From NCBI GenBank assembly GCA_945871285.1, contig CAMBWO010000008.1:1-33912 (forward strand): 33,912 nucleotides of DNA. The letters are read 5' to 3'. A program made the translations under genes and the position numbers. Shown piece after piece: positions 16,103 to 23,626 of the stretch. How positions within the stretch are numbered: position 1 is the first letter of the stretch; each line of letters starts with the position of its first letter. The notes beneath the pieces were generated by a model, which worked only from the letters and a program-made list of their open reading frames with translations, had not been told where the DNA came from and ran no database searches. Origin of the DNA: Pseudorhodobacter antarcticus. Lineage in GTDB: Bacteria > Pseudomonadota > Alphaproteobacteria > Rhodobacterales > Rhodobacteraceae.

Positions 16103-16733
16103 AGCCGCGCGCCGGGTCGTAATGTTCCAACGCGCCCTCGCCGGTGTTGTTCCACAGCCCGTGCAGCGTCAGCCGGTCATCGGCCACGGCAGAGGCGACG
16201 AAGGGAAAGGTCATCAGGTTTTCCAGCGACACCAGCACCGCCTGCTTTTCCAACGCAGGCACCTGCAATTCGGCCGCAAGGCCGGCCACGCGGTCATAGC
16301 CCGGGCGCAGGATATCCATCCAGCGGCCGACGAACGAGGTCTTTTCCTCAAGCTGCGGGGCGGCACCCGAGCACATGTCGTGACAGCCCTTGACCCCGCC
16401 GCAGTTGGAATGGCCCAGCACGACGATATGTGCGACCCCCAGCGAGGTGACGGCATATTCGACCGCGGCCGAGGTGCCATGCCGTTCACCGTCGGGGTTG
16501 TAGGGCGGGACGAGGTTGGCGACATTGCGGTGGATGAAGAACTCGCCCTCATCCGCACCAAAGATCGAGGTGACATGGACCCGGCTGTCACAGCAGGAAA
16601 TCACCATGGCGCGGGGGTGCTGGCCGCTGGCGGCCAGGCGGCGATACCAGGCCTTGTTTTCCTGATAGGCGGTGGCCCGCCAGCCGTGAAAACGTTGGAC
16701 GAGGTAGGACGGCAGGGGGCGGGCATGTTCCAT
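16089..16733 (-). CDS. Beta-class carbonic anhydrase
   Basis: Interconverts CO2 and bicarbonate in the cytoplasm. The 214-residue protein has the beta-class zinc site: CxDSR as CCDSR (Cys47, Asp49, Arg51) and HxxC as HSNC (His108, Cys111) followed by GGVKGC. IHRNVANLVPPY and GTSAAVEYAVTSLGVAHIVVLGH are typical. It overlaps the 3' end of the ATP-grasp gene by 14 bases in convergent orientation. Bicarbonate supply for carboxylases is the usual role; nothing in the neighbourhood points to a special one. Some relatives are annotated cynT or can, which I cannot separate here. Confidence 0.95.
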   Translation of the reverse strand: MEHARPLPSYLVQRFHGWRATAYQENKAWYRRLAASGQHPRAMVISCCDSRVHVTSIFGADEGEFFIHRNVANLVPPYNPDGERHGTSAAVEYAVTSLGVAHIVVLGHSNCGGVKGCHDMCSGAAPQLEEKTSFVGRWMDILRPGYDRVAGLAAELQVPALEKQAVLVSLENLMTFPFVASAVADDRLTLHGLWNNTGEGALEHYDPARGFMPV

Positions 16734-16864
16734 GGGATGCTTTTAACCTGTTGGCTGACCTCATGCAATCGCAGCAAATTGGAGGGGTTTCGCGGGGGAG
16801 GTGCAACGAAATCTTCAGCATGGGGGCGCAGATTTGGCCTTGGGTGTGTATTGGAGGTTGGGTG

Positions 16865-17254
16865 ATGTCTGCAGGCAATGTGGTGGTGCTGCGCCCGAAG
16901 GAACGGGTGCAACAGGATGCCGAGCCGATCGCGACGATTTACCGAAATCTGGGGGCGGCCTCGGCCGAACAGGTGGTGACGCGGGCGCTGACGGAACTGG
17001 CGTTGACGATGGCGGGTCTGGCCAGCCAGATCCGGGCGCATGATCTGAATGATGTGGACCGCCAGTTGCGGCGGCTGCAGCGGATGAGCGAGAATCTGGG
17101 CATGGTCAGTCTGGGCCTGATTGCGGGCGATGTGCGCTGTTGTCTGCAAGCCAGCAATGTGACGGCCTTTTCGGCCGTCTGGGCGCGGTTGTTGCGGGTG
17201 GCGGAGCGGTCGCTGGCGACGGATCGGGAGTTGCTGGGGCAGACGCAGATTTGA
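16865..17254 (+). CDS. Conserved helical protein of unknown function
   Basis: I do not recognise this 129-residue protein. It is predicted to be almost all alpha-helix, without membrane segment or signal peptide. The central part (about 30-75), with VVTRALTELALTMAGLASQIRA and a basic VDRQLRRLQRMSENLGM, and the following VSLGLIAGDVRCCLQAS recall helical-bundle histidine-phosphotransfer folds, but no clear phosphorylatable histidine is present, so this is only a resemblance. I chose the ATG at 16865 because GGAGG lies 7 bases upstream; a longer frame from 16751 begins inside the carbonic anhydrase promoter region. It is divergent from the anhydrase and is followed by a REP-like hairpin. Confidence 0.65.
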   Translation: MSAGNVVVLRPKERVQQDAEPIATIYRNLGAASAEQVVTRALTELALTMAGLASQIRAHDLNDVDRQLRRLQRMSENLGMVSLGLIAGDVRCCLQASNVTAFSAVWARLLRVAERSLATDRELLGQTQI

Positions 17255-17263
17255 ACGGGGGGG

Positions 17264-17350
17264 GAAGATGGGCAGGTTTGCATTTTCAAGAAAATGCAAA
17301 CTTACCCCCGCTTCGCCAAGCGAAGCGGAGGACTGCCCATCCTACAAGTC
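17264..17350 (+). repeat. REP-like hairpin element, copy R2
   Basis: Outer arms GATGGGCA (17267-17274) and TGCCCATC (17334-17341), right flank CCTACAAGTC. Inside are two perfect stems rather than one: GTTTGCATTTTC/GAAAATGCAAAC (17276-17301) and CCGCTTCG/CGAAGCGG (17308-17328). It lies between two genes pointing the same way. Confidence 0.75.
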
Positions 17351-17413
17351 ACTTTTGTGATTTATGTTGGCGCGATGGTGATCTAGGTTTCGGGCAAATC
17401 GAAAGGATGCCCG

Positions 17414-18799
17414 ATGACCCACCCAAGTTTTGCCGACACCGATGCTGCCGCCCGCACCCTGACCGTGGTTCGGGCCGAGGGGCTGGCCGATTGGCTGGCG
17501 GGCCAGCCCGCGCCGGTGCAGGCCTGGCTGAAGGGCACGGGGTTTGAGGCGGGTCTGGGTGAGGTGCGCCTGCTGGCCGGGCCGGATGGCGCGGTGCAGG
17601 GGGCGGTGGCCGGATTTGGCACGGCCAAGGCACGGGCGCGGTTGCGCTTTGGTCTGGCGCGGGCGGTTGCTGCCCTGCCCGCGGGCAACTGGCGGCTGGA
17701 CGGTGATCTGACGGCGGCCGAGCGGCGCGAGGCGGCGTTGGGCTGGCTGCTGTCGCAGTATCGGTTTGACCGGTATCGCGCCGCCAAGTCCGGTGAGGCG
17801 GCCCTGCTGGTGCCCGAGGGGGTGGACGGAACGCGGCTGCTGGCCATGGCCGAAGGCGAGTTCCTGACGCGGGATCTGATCAACACGCCTGCCTCTGACA
17901 TGGGACCGGCCGAGTTGGAGGATGCCTTTCTGACGCTGGCCGGGCAGTTCGGGGCAAGCACGGTGGTCATCCGGGGCGATGACCTGCTGGCGCAGAACTT
18001 TCCGTTGATCCATGCCGTCGGCCGCGCCTCGGTGCGGGCGCCGCGGTTGTTGGAGATGCGGTGGGGTGATGCGGGTCCGGCGCTGACGCTGGTCGGCAAG
18101 GGTGTGTGTTTTGACACCGGGGGGCTGGATATCAAGCCCGCCAGTGGCATGCAGCTGATGAAAAAGGACATGGGCGGCGCGGCCACCGTGATGGGGCTGG
18201 CGCATATGATCATGGCGCTGGGGCTGCCGGTGCGGCTGCGCGTGCTGGTGCCGGCGGTGGAAAACAGCATCAGCGGCAATGCGCTGCGGCCCAAGGACAT
18301 CCTGCGGTCGCGCAAGGGCCTGACGGTCGAGGTCAATGATACCGATGCCGAGGGGCGGCTGGTTCTGGGCGACGCGCTGGCCTATGCCTGCGAGGAGCCT
18401 GCCGATTTCGTGGTGTCGATGGCCACGCTGACCGGGGCGGCGCGGGTGGCGGTGGGGCCGGATCTGGCGCCCTATTACTGCGACGATGCCGAGGTCGTGG
18501 CGGCGCTGGAGGTTGGGGCCGTGGCGGGGTTTGATCCGGTCTGGCGGCTGCCCTTCCATGACGCCTATGAATCGGTGATCGAGCCGGGGATTGCTGATCT
18601 GGACAATGCGCCGGGCTATGGCTTTGCCGGGTCGGTGACGGCGGCGCTGTTCCTGCGGCGGTTCGTCGACGGGCCGCGCTATCTGCATTTCGACATTTAC
18701 GGCCATACGCCGGCCGATCAGCCCGGTCGACCCAAGGGCGGCGTGGGGCAGGGGGCGCGGGCGGTGCTGGGCGCGCTGCCGGCGGTGTTGGGGCTGTGA
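17414..18799 (+). CDS. Leucyl aminopeptidase family protein (M17)
   Basis: A cytoplasmic di-metal aminopeptidase that releases N-terminal residues from peptides. The 461-residue protein has a variable N-terminal domain (about 1-145) and a conserved C-terminal catalytic domain. Key motifs: NTPASDMGPAELE, the lysine in VGKGVCFDTGGLDIKPASGM (Lys229) with its metal-binding Asp, MKKDMGGAA, and the family signature NDTDAEGRLVLGDALAYA (308-325) with metal ligands Asp311 and Glu313 and catalytic Arg315. This is the shorter PepB-like branch found in alphaproteobacteria rather than classic PepA of about 500 residues. Its TGA overlaps the GTG of the next gene (GTGA), so the two are translationally coupled. 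Confidence 0.94.
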   Translation: MTHPSFADTDAAARTLTVVRAEGLADWLAGQPAPVQAWLKGTGFEAGLGEVRLLAGPDGAVQGAVAGFGTAKARARLRFGLARAVAALPAGNWRLDGDLTAAERREAALGWLLSQYRFDRYRAAKSGEAALLVPEGVDGTRLLAMAEGEFLTRDLINTPASDMGPAELEDAFLTLAGQFGASTVVIRGDDLLAQNFPLIHAVGRASVRAPRLLEMRWGDAGPALTLVGKGVCFDTGGLDIKPASGMQLMKKDMGGAATVMGLAHMIMALGLPVRLRVLVPAVENSISGNALRPKDILRSRKGLTVEVNDTDAEGRLVLGDALAYACEEPADFVVSMATLTGAARVAVGPDLAPYYCDDAEVVAALEVGAVAGFDPVWRLPFHDAYESVIEPGIADLDNAPGYGFAGSVTAALFLRRFVDGPRYLHFDIYGHTPADQPGRPKGGVGQGARAVLGALPAVLGL

Positions 18800-19605
18800 G
18801 CCGGGACCGCCGGGTGTGGCCCGCGACGGCACGGGCGGCGCATGCGTCGTTGCGGGGGCAGGTCGAGGGGGTGGCCTTCACCGAAGGCGAGGCGATGCAG
18901 GTGGGCGCTGGCCTGGTCGATCTGTTGCGCACGCCAGACGGGCCGCGCGAGCGGCAGCTGTGCCGGGGCGAAGGCTTTACCGTGATTGACCGGGTTGGCG
19001 GCCATGTCTTTGGCTTTGCCGCCAAGGACGGCTATTGCGGCTGGCTGCGGGAGGGGTGTCTGACGGCGCGGCAAGAGGTGACGCATTGGGTCAATTCAAC
19101 GGGCACCCATGTCTATGCCGAACCCAAGGCGCAGGCAGGGTGCGACGTGCTGCCGATGGGAGCGCGGGTGCAGCTGATCGGGACGGTGGGAAAGTTTGCC
19201 GAGGTTGTCGGCGGGTTCGTGCCCCGGTCGCATCTGCGGGCGCTGGGCGATTGGCGGGATGATCCGGTGACGGTGGCCGAGGGGCTGCTGGGCACGCCCT
19301 ATCTGTGGGGCGGCAACAGCCGGGCGGGGATTGATTGTTCGGGGCTGGTGCAGGGGGCCTTTGCGGCCTGTGGCGTTGTGTTGCCGGGGGATTCGGACCT
19401 GCAAGAGTCGGTGGGGGTTGAGGTGGACGGGCCGCTGCGGCGCGGCGATCTGCTGTTCTGGAAGGGGCATGTTGCGCTGGTGGTGGATGCACGGCGGCTG
19501 ATCCATGCCAATGGGTTCACAATGTCGGTGGCCTATGAGGAGACAGAGCCTTGCATCGCCCGCATTGCGGCCGAGGGGCCGGTCACGGGGCGGCGGCGGG
19601 TGTAA
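18796..19605 (+). CDS. NlpC/P60 family cysteine peptidase with SH3 part
   Basis: A 269-residue protein with a bacterial SH3-type region (about 15-150) and a C-terminal NlpC/P60 domain (about 155-265). Visible catalytic features are Cys181 in GIDCSGLVQGAF, preceded by TPYLWGGNSRAG, and the histidine in WKGHVALVVD, with IHANG following. Such enzymes cut gamma-D-glutamyl-diaminopimelate or similar bonds in peptidoglycan fragments. I see no signal peptide; together with the coupling to a cytoplasmic aminopeptidase this suggests a role in muropeptide recycling, by analogy with YkfC-type enzymes (inference). The start is GTG, overlapping the aminopeptidase stop. It ends just before a pair of REP-like hairpins. 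Confidence 0.92.
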   Translation: MSRDRRVWPATARAAHASLRGQVEGVAFTEGEAMQVGAGLVDLLRTPDGPRERQLCRGEGFTVIDRVGGHVFGFAAKDGYCGWLREGCLTARQEVTHWVNSTGTHVYAEPKAQAGCDVLPMGARVQLIGTVGKFAEVVGGFVPRSHLRALGDWRDDPVTVAEGLLGTPYLWGGNSRAGIDCSGLVQGAFAACGVVLPGDSDLQESVGVEVDGPLRRGDLLFWKGHVALVVDARRLIHANGFTMSVAYEETEPCIARIAAEGPVTGRRRV

Positions 19606-19606
19606 G

Positions 19607-19669
19607 GAAGATGGGCAAACCCCGCGCTTTGCCAAGGCAAAGCGCGAGGACTGCCCATCCTACAAGGGA
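19607..19669 (+). repeat. REP-like hairpin element, copy R3 (left half of an inverted pair)
   Basis: Outer arms GATGGGCA (19610-19617) and TGCCCATC (19652-19659), right flank CCTACAAGGG. The inner stem CGCGCTTTGCC/GGCAAAGCGCG (19623-19646) is nearly the same as in copy R1. It starts 2 bases after the NlpC/P60 stop codon. Confidence 0.75.
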
Positions 19670-19686
19670 CGCGACGCTGGAGAAAG

Positions 19687-19743
19687 GACTTGTAGGATGG
19701 GCAGTTCTGTCTCTCGCCTGCGAGAGGCAGGTTTGCCCATCTT
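19687..19743 (-). repeat. REP-like hairpin element, copy R4 (right half of an inverted pair)
   Basis: Same family, opposite orientation: CTTGTAGGATGGGCA starts at 19689 and TGCCCATCTT ends at 19743. The inner stem is short, CTCTCGC/GCGAGAG (19711-19726). Together with R3 it forms a head-to-head unit like BIME elements between convergent genes, ending 2 bases before the DUF2794 stop. Confidence 0.75.
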
Positions 19744-19745
19744 GG

Positions 19746-20093
19746 TCAATCCACCTGACGGATCGCCTTGATCTCCAGCACTTGCAGCACCCGGGCCAGA
19801 TCGTGGCCGCGGCGCAGGATGTGGCCATCCACGGCCATCACCGAATACATCCCCTGTTTCATCCGCAGCTTGGGGCGTTTTTCCACGCGATACAGCGGGA
19901 ACTCGGCCGTGCGGCGAAAGATCGAGAACACGGCCATGTCGCGCAGCGTCGACAGGCCATAATCGCGCCATTCGCCCAAGGCGACCATGCGGCCATAGAC
20001 GGCAAGGATCTTGGCCAGTTCGTGGCGATCAAAACAGACCTGCTCGGGCAGGGCATCGGAGCGGGGGAAGGGGGTCGGTGTCAGGACCGTCAT
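19746..20093 (-). CDS. DUF2794 domain protein
   Basis: A 115-residue protein with the conserved alphaproteobacterial DUF2794 pattern: VCFDRHELAKILAVYGRMVALGEWRDYGLSTLRDMAVFSIFRR, then plus-charged ERP-like text EKRPKLRMKQGMYSVMAVDGHILRRGHDLARVLQVLEIK. It has no membrane segment. The function is unknown; relatives are small, single-copy and conserved in the class. The ATG at 20093 (MTVLTPTPF) is chosen because the 36 residues upstream, from 20201, look like non-coding sequence. Confidence 0.88.
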   Translation of the reverse strand: MTVLTPTPFPRSDALPEQVCFDRHELAKILAVYGRMVALGEWRDYGLSTLRDMAVFSIFRRTAEFPLYRVEKRPKLRMKQGMYSVMAVDGHILRRGHDLARVLQVLEIKAIRQVD

Positions 20094-20199
20094 GGGCCCA
20101 AGCTTACCCGCCTGTCGCGGCAAATCAAGCGAAACCGCCGCGCCGTGAAAGGGTCGCGAAAGGGCCGCGGTTTGGGCGGGAAATCGTCGCACCATGGCC

Positions 20200-20332
20200 A
20201 CTATTGGGGGTCAGAAAGACATCACTGAATGTAGGAACCGGCGCGGCGGGTCTTAGCCCCCACCCAGCCCGTCTGTGCTGGCGACTGCTGTTAAGGGGGC
20301 CCTCACCAGAATGGTGGGGGCCTTTCTTTTTT
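20200..20332 (+). ncRNA. Candidate small RNA ending at an orphan intrinsic terminator
   Basis: No gene on the plus strand lies upstream for several hundred bases, so the terminator at 20297-20332 must end some other transcript. The roughly 100-130 bases before it are GC-rich and could fold (for example GGCGGGT/ACCCAGCC around 20246-20271). The 5' end is a guess; I found no clear promoter. It matches no RNA family that I can recall. A short 20-codon frame at 20194-20256 overlaps its start. Confidence 0.35.
20297..20332 (+). terminator. Strong Rho-independent terminator
   Basis: GGGCCCTCACC pairs with GGTGGGGGCCT (20297-20323; 10-12 bp with G-U wobbles, small loop around AGAAT), followed by TTTCTTTTTT on the plus strand. 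There is no T tract on the minus side, so it acts rightward only. Confidence 0.8.
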
Positions 20333-20335
20333 GGG

Positions 20336-20418
20336 GTGTCCGCGCGTGGACACTTTGCAATATCATTTGCAATCAACGCACTAGGTTTTTTCGTTAACCA
20401 TTCTGGTAAGGTTTGACC
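20336..20418 (+). repeat. 83-bp palindrome/AAGGTTTG element, copy C
   Basis: It opens with GTGTCCGCGCGTGGACAC (20336-20353, one change from the other copies) and closes with TGGTAAGGTTTGACC (20404-20418). GTTAACCATT lies just before the closing box, as GTTAACC does in copy A. It follows the orphan terminator and faces the 3' end of the asparaginase gene, so here it cannot be a promoter of the next gene. Confidence 0.65.
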
Positions 20419-20445
20419 CAAGCCAGAGTCGGGGTCAAACCCGGC

Positions 20446-21438
20446 CTACAGCAGGTTTTTCAGCACCCCGGTTTCCTTGCCGCGCCAGTTTTTCTGCACG
20501 GGGTTCAGGCGTTTCCGGGTCAGTTTGTGGTCTGCGTCCAGCACGCCCAGTTTCACCAGAATCGCCGCAATCGCGCTATCCGAGGCGCGGTAGCCGCCAT
20601 CGACGATTTTCAGGGCAACCCCCAGCTTCAGCTCGGGGATGATGGCGACATGAACCGCCTCGGCCCCGCCTTTCAGCGTGACGCGGCCATCCATGGCGCG
20701 CATCAACTCAGTGTCACACGAGGTGTCGCCGGACACCAGCACGGGATGGGCGGCCATGGCGCGGGTCAGGCGGTGCATGGCGCGGTCACGGCCATCGCCC
20801 TCACCCGTCGCCCCGGCAAAGCGGCCCATGGCGCGGGCCAGACCGTGCAAGGAGCAGGCAAAGTTCGGGGCGGAACAGCCGTCGATGCCCCACCCGGCCG
20901 AGGTTTCGTCCGTCACCTCTTCAAACGCCTGTTTGATCTGCACTTGCAGGGGGTGGTCGACCTCGGTGTATTCGGCGTCGGCTTTCAGGTGCCGGTTCAT
21001 GGTCAGGAACCCGGAATGTTTGCCGGAACAGTTGTTGTGATACTGGCAGGGGCTTTCGTCGGACTTGATCAGGCGGTTGCGTTCGACCTTGTCGTTCGGC
21101 TCATGCGACCCGCAGCGCAGGTCAGCCTCGCCCATGCCCAACCCCTCCAACCAGGTCCGCGCCATCTGCACATGCAGGCCCGACCCGTAATGGCTGGCGC
21201 AGGTAAAGGCGGCGTGCGCCTCGGTCAGACCCGCCGCATCAAAGGCACCGCTTTCCATCAGCGGCAGCGCCTGGATCATCTTGCACGACGAGCGCGGAAA
21301 GATGATTTCGCCGGGGTTGCCCCAGCTTTCCACGACCTGACCCTTGTCGTCGCAGATCACGGCATGGCCCCGGTGCACGCTTTCCAAAAGCCCGCCGCGC
21401 CACAGTTCTGCCATCGGTTCCGCTGCGGTATTGGTCAT
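20446..21438 (-). CDS. Asparaginase II family protein
   Basis: A 330-residue protein of the asparaginase II family (DUF1239-type, related to Rhizobium AnsA), distinct from the E. coli AnsB fold. Typical text: ELWRGGLLESVHRGHAVICD at the N-terminus, FPRSSCKMIQALPLMESGA with a conserved Ser-Ser-Cys-Lys, TCASHYGSGLHV, CGSHEPND, NNCSGKHSGFL, GWGIDGCSAPNFACSL and SGDTSCDTELM. Members hydrolyse asparagine to aspartate and ammonia and have a zinc/cysteine-rich active site. I chose the ATG at 21438 (MTNTAAEP), since family members begin close to the ELWRG motif. It is divergent from the ialB-type gene across 180 bp. Confidence 0.9.
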   Translation of the reverse strand: MTNTAAEPMAELWRGGLLESVHRGHAVICDDKGQVVESWGNPGEIIFPRSSCKMIQALPLMESGAFDAAGLTEAHAAFTCASHYGSGLHVQMARTWLEGLGMGEADLRCGSHEPNDKVERNRLIKSDESPCQYHNNCSGKHSGFLTMNRHLKADAEYTEVDHPLQVQIKQAFEEVTDETSAGWGIDGCSAPNFACSLHGLARAMGRFAGATGEGDGRDRAMHRLTRAMAAHPVLVSGDTSCDTELMRAMDGRVTLKGGAEAVHVAIIPELKLGVALKIVDGGYRASDSAIAAILVKLGVLDADHKLTRKRLNPVQKNWRGKETGVLKNLL

Positions 21439-21618
21439 GTCCAGGCATCCTTGTTCAACATTCAGCGATTTTCTGCCCATGGGGCTTTCGCAAAACAGGC
21501 ATTATCGGTTATGACGGGGATATCGAGTAGGATTGTCGTGCGCCACAAGAAAAATCCGCATCGGAAAGCGGTGTCAAAGCGGCGCACGGGGCAGAGGCGG
21601 CTGGAGGCCTGAGAAAAC

Positions 21619-22143
21619 ATGACAAGCTGGATGATGCGCACCGTTGTGGGTGCAAGCCTGGCCTTGATGGCCACGGGTGCATTTGCGCAAACGCAGTCCG
21701 AAAACCTGGTTGCGACCAAGACGGACTGGAGCGTTTTCACCGAGGAAAGCCCCAAGGAATGCTGGGGCGTGTCCAGCCCCAAGCAGACCGTGAACACCCG
21801 CGACGGCGAGCCCGTGTCGGTCAAGCGCAGTGATATCCTGCTGTTCGTGACCTTCCGGCCCAGTCAGCCGGGCGGCGAAACCTCGTTCACCGGGGGCTAT
21901 CCTTTTGCGCCGGGGTCCAAGGTGTCGCTGAACGTCGACGGCACCAGGTTCGAGATGGTGACGGATGGCGAATGGGCCTGGTCGGCCAGCCCGGAAGAGG
22001 ATGCCAAGGTTCTGGCGGCGCTGCAAAAGGGCGGCTCGGCCATCCTGACGGCGCGGTCGGCCAAGGGCACCCAGACCGAGGACACCTTTTCGCTGCGCGG
22101 CTTCACCGCCGCGATGACCGAGGCGGCAGACCGCTGCAAGTGA
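21619..22143 (+). CDS. Invasion-associated locus B (IalB) family protein
   Basis: A 174-residue periplasmic protein with a signal peptide (about 1-23, ending TGAFAQ). The IalB-type region covers about 30-170: DWSVFTEESPKECWGVSS, LLFVTFRPSQPGG, FTGGYPFAPGSKVSLNVDG, and the end DTFSLRGFTAAMTEAADRC. Two cysteines (about residues 49 and 173) could form the disulfide seen in the family. The name comes from Bartonella; in free-living Rhodobacterales the role is unknown, probably envelope related. GGAGG lies 11 bases before the ATG. It is followed by rlmN with a 99-bp gap. Confidence 0.88.
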   Translation: MTSWMMRTVVGASLALMATGAFAQTQSENLVATKTDWSVFTEESPKECWGVSSPKQTVNTRDGEPVSVKRSDILLFVTFRPSQPGGETSFTGGYPFAPGSKVSLNVDGTRFEMVTDGEWAWSASPEEDAKVLAALQKGGSAILTARSAKGTQTEDTFSLRGFTAAMTEAADRCK

Positions 22144-22242
22144 CGGGCTGACCTTTGGGTTTGTCGGATTGTGCGGGGCGGGTTTGCAATGCGGCCCGTT
22201 CCGCCCTATATGCGCCTATTCCCTAGCATCCGAGTCCCGCCC

Positions 22243-23409
22243 ATGACCGCCACTGCCGCCATCACCCAAGACCTGCTGACCATCCCGCGCAAGCTGCCCC
22301 AAGGGGGGCTGGTCAATCTGGTGGGCCTGACCCGTGACCAGATGCGCGACGCGTTTCTGGCGGCGGGCACGCCGGAAAAGCAGATCAAGATGCGCGTCGG
22401 CCAGGTGTGGCAGTGGGTCTACTACTGGGGCATCCGCGATTTTGAGCAGATGACCAATCTGGCCCGCGACTATCGCCAGCTTCTGGCCCAGCATTTCGTG
22501 ATCGAACTGCCGCGGGTCGTGACGCGTCAGGTGTCGGCGGATGGCACGCGCAAATATCTGGTGCGGATTGCCGGCGGGCATGAGGTCGAGGTTGTCTATA
22601 TCCCCGAGACGGACCGCGGCACGCTGTGCATCAGTTCGCAGGTCGGTTGCACGCTGACTTGTTCGTTCTGCCATACCGGCACGCAAAAGCTGGTGCGCAA
22701 CCTGACGGCGGGCGAGATTGTCGGCCAGGTCATGCTGGCGCGGGATGATCTGGACGAATGGCCGGTCAAGGGCCAGCCCAGGCCGGAAACCCGGCTGATT
22801 TCCAACGTCGTGCTGATGGGCATGGGCGAGCCGCTGTATAACTTTGACAACGTCCGCGATGCGATGCGGGTGGTGATGGATGACGAGGGGATTGCGCTGG
22901 GCCGGCGGCGGATCACGCTGTCCACCAGCGGCGTGGTGCCCGAGATTGCCCGCACGGCGACCGAGATTGGCTGTCTGCTGGCGGTGTCCTTCCACGCCAC
23001 CACGGATGAGGTGCGCGACCAGTTGGTGCCGATCAATAAAAAGTGGAACATCGCCACCCTGCTGGACGCCCTGCGTGCCTATCCCGGCCTGTCCAACAGC
23101 GAACGGATCACCTTTGAATATGTCATGCTGGACGGCGTGAACGACACCAAGGAGGATGCGCACCGGCTGGTCGAATTGCTGCGCGGCATCCCGGCCAAGG
23201 TGAACCTGATCCCGTTCAACGAATGGCCCGGCGCGCCCTACAAACGGTCCAGCGGCAACCGCATCCACGCCTTTGCCGACATCATTCACAATGCGGGCTA
23301 TGCCAGCCCCATCCGCACCCCGCGCGGCGAGGATATCATGGCGGCCTGCGGGCAGCTGAAATCGGCCACCGAAAAGCAGCGCAAATCGGCGCAAAAGGCT
23401 GGGGTCTGA
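22243..23409 (+). CDS. rlmN: 23S rRNA (adenine2503-C2)/tRNA (adenine37-C2) methyltransferase
   Basis: A radical-SAM enzyme that methylates C2 of A2503 in 23S rRNA and A37 in some tRNAs. The 388-residue protein has the cluster motif CTLTCSFC (Cys136, Cys140, Cys143), [45 protein letters not shown], a conserved [11 protein letters not shown] and the second catalytic cysteine (Cys369) in IMAACGQL. The His in SFHA and the Glu-rich [22 protein letters not shown] are also family marks. The ATG at 22243 is chosen because preceding residues are not conserved-looking. A hairpin straddles the stop codon. Confidence 0.97.
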   Translation: MTATAAITQDLLTIPRKLPQGGLVNLVGLTRDQMRDAFLAAGTPEKQIKMRVGQVWQWVYYWGIRDFEQMTNLARDYRQLLAQHFVIELPRVVTRQVSADGTRKYLVRIAGGHEVEVVYIPETDRGTLCISSQVGCTLTCSFCHTGTQKLVRNLTAGEIVGQVMLARDDLDEWPVKGQPRPETRLISNVVLMGMGEPLYNFDNVRDAMRVVMDDEGIALGRRRITLSTSGVVPEIARTATEIGCLLAVSFHATTDEVRDQLVPINKKWNIATLLDALRAYPGLSNSERITFEYVMLDGVNDTKEDAHRLVELLRGIPAKVNLIPFNEWPGAPYKRSSGNRIHAFADIIHNAGYASPIRTPRGEDIMAACGQLKSATEKQRKSAQKAGV

Positions 23410-23429
23410 CCCGTCCGGGCGGGTCAGAC
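23404..23429. terminator. 10-bp hairpin over the rlmN stop codon
   Basis: GTCTGACCCG (23404-23413) pairs perfectly with CGGGTCAGAC (23420-23429) around TCCGGG. It includes the rlmN stop codon. No T run follows, so it is a possible factor-independent pause or RNA end protector rather than a classic terminator. Confidence 0.45.
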
Positions 23430-23626
23430 GTGGCGAACTTGCCTCAACTGCCGCGCAGATAGCCGGGTTACGTTGGGACGAAACGGGCGGGGCTGTCGGA
23501 ATATGCTTTCCAATTTGGTCAGGAACGTCCAATGTCACCTGCGAAACCGGCGCGAAGTCCGGCCCCCTTCGAGCGAAAGCAAAACTTTGCCCCCTGCCCC
23601 CCCGTCGCGCGCTGCAAAGGCCCCCA

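Larger units (their letters stand above)
20094..20445. other. 352-bp intergenic region with orphan terminator and repeat copy C
   Basis: Both flanking protein genes run leftward, yet the region contains a strong rightward intrinsic terminator (20297-20332) followed by the 83-bp palindrome element (20336-20418). A 20-codon frame at 20194-20256 (starting ATGGCCACTATT) is possible but has no clear ribosome site. Confidence 0.55.

Noticed and set aside
17342-18832. 496-codon frame antisense to the M17 aminopeptidase
   Set aside because: Arg/His/Gln/Pro-rich shadow of an intact gene.
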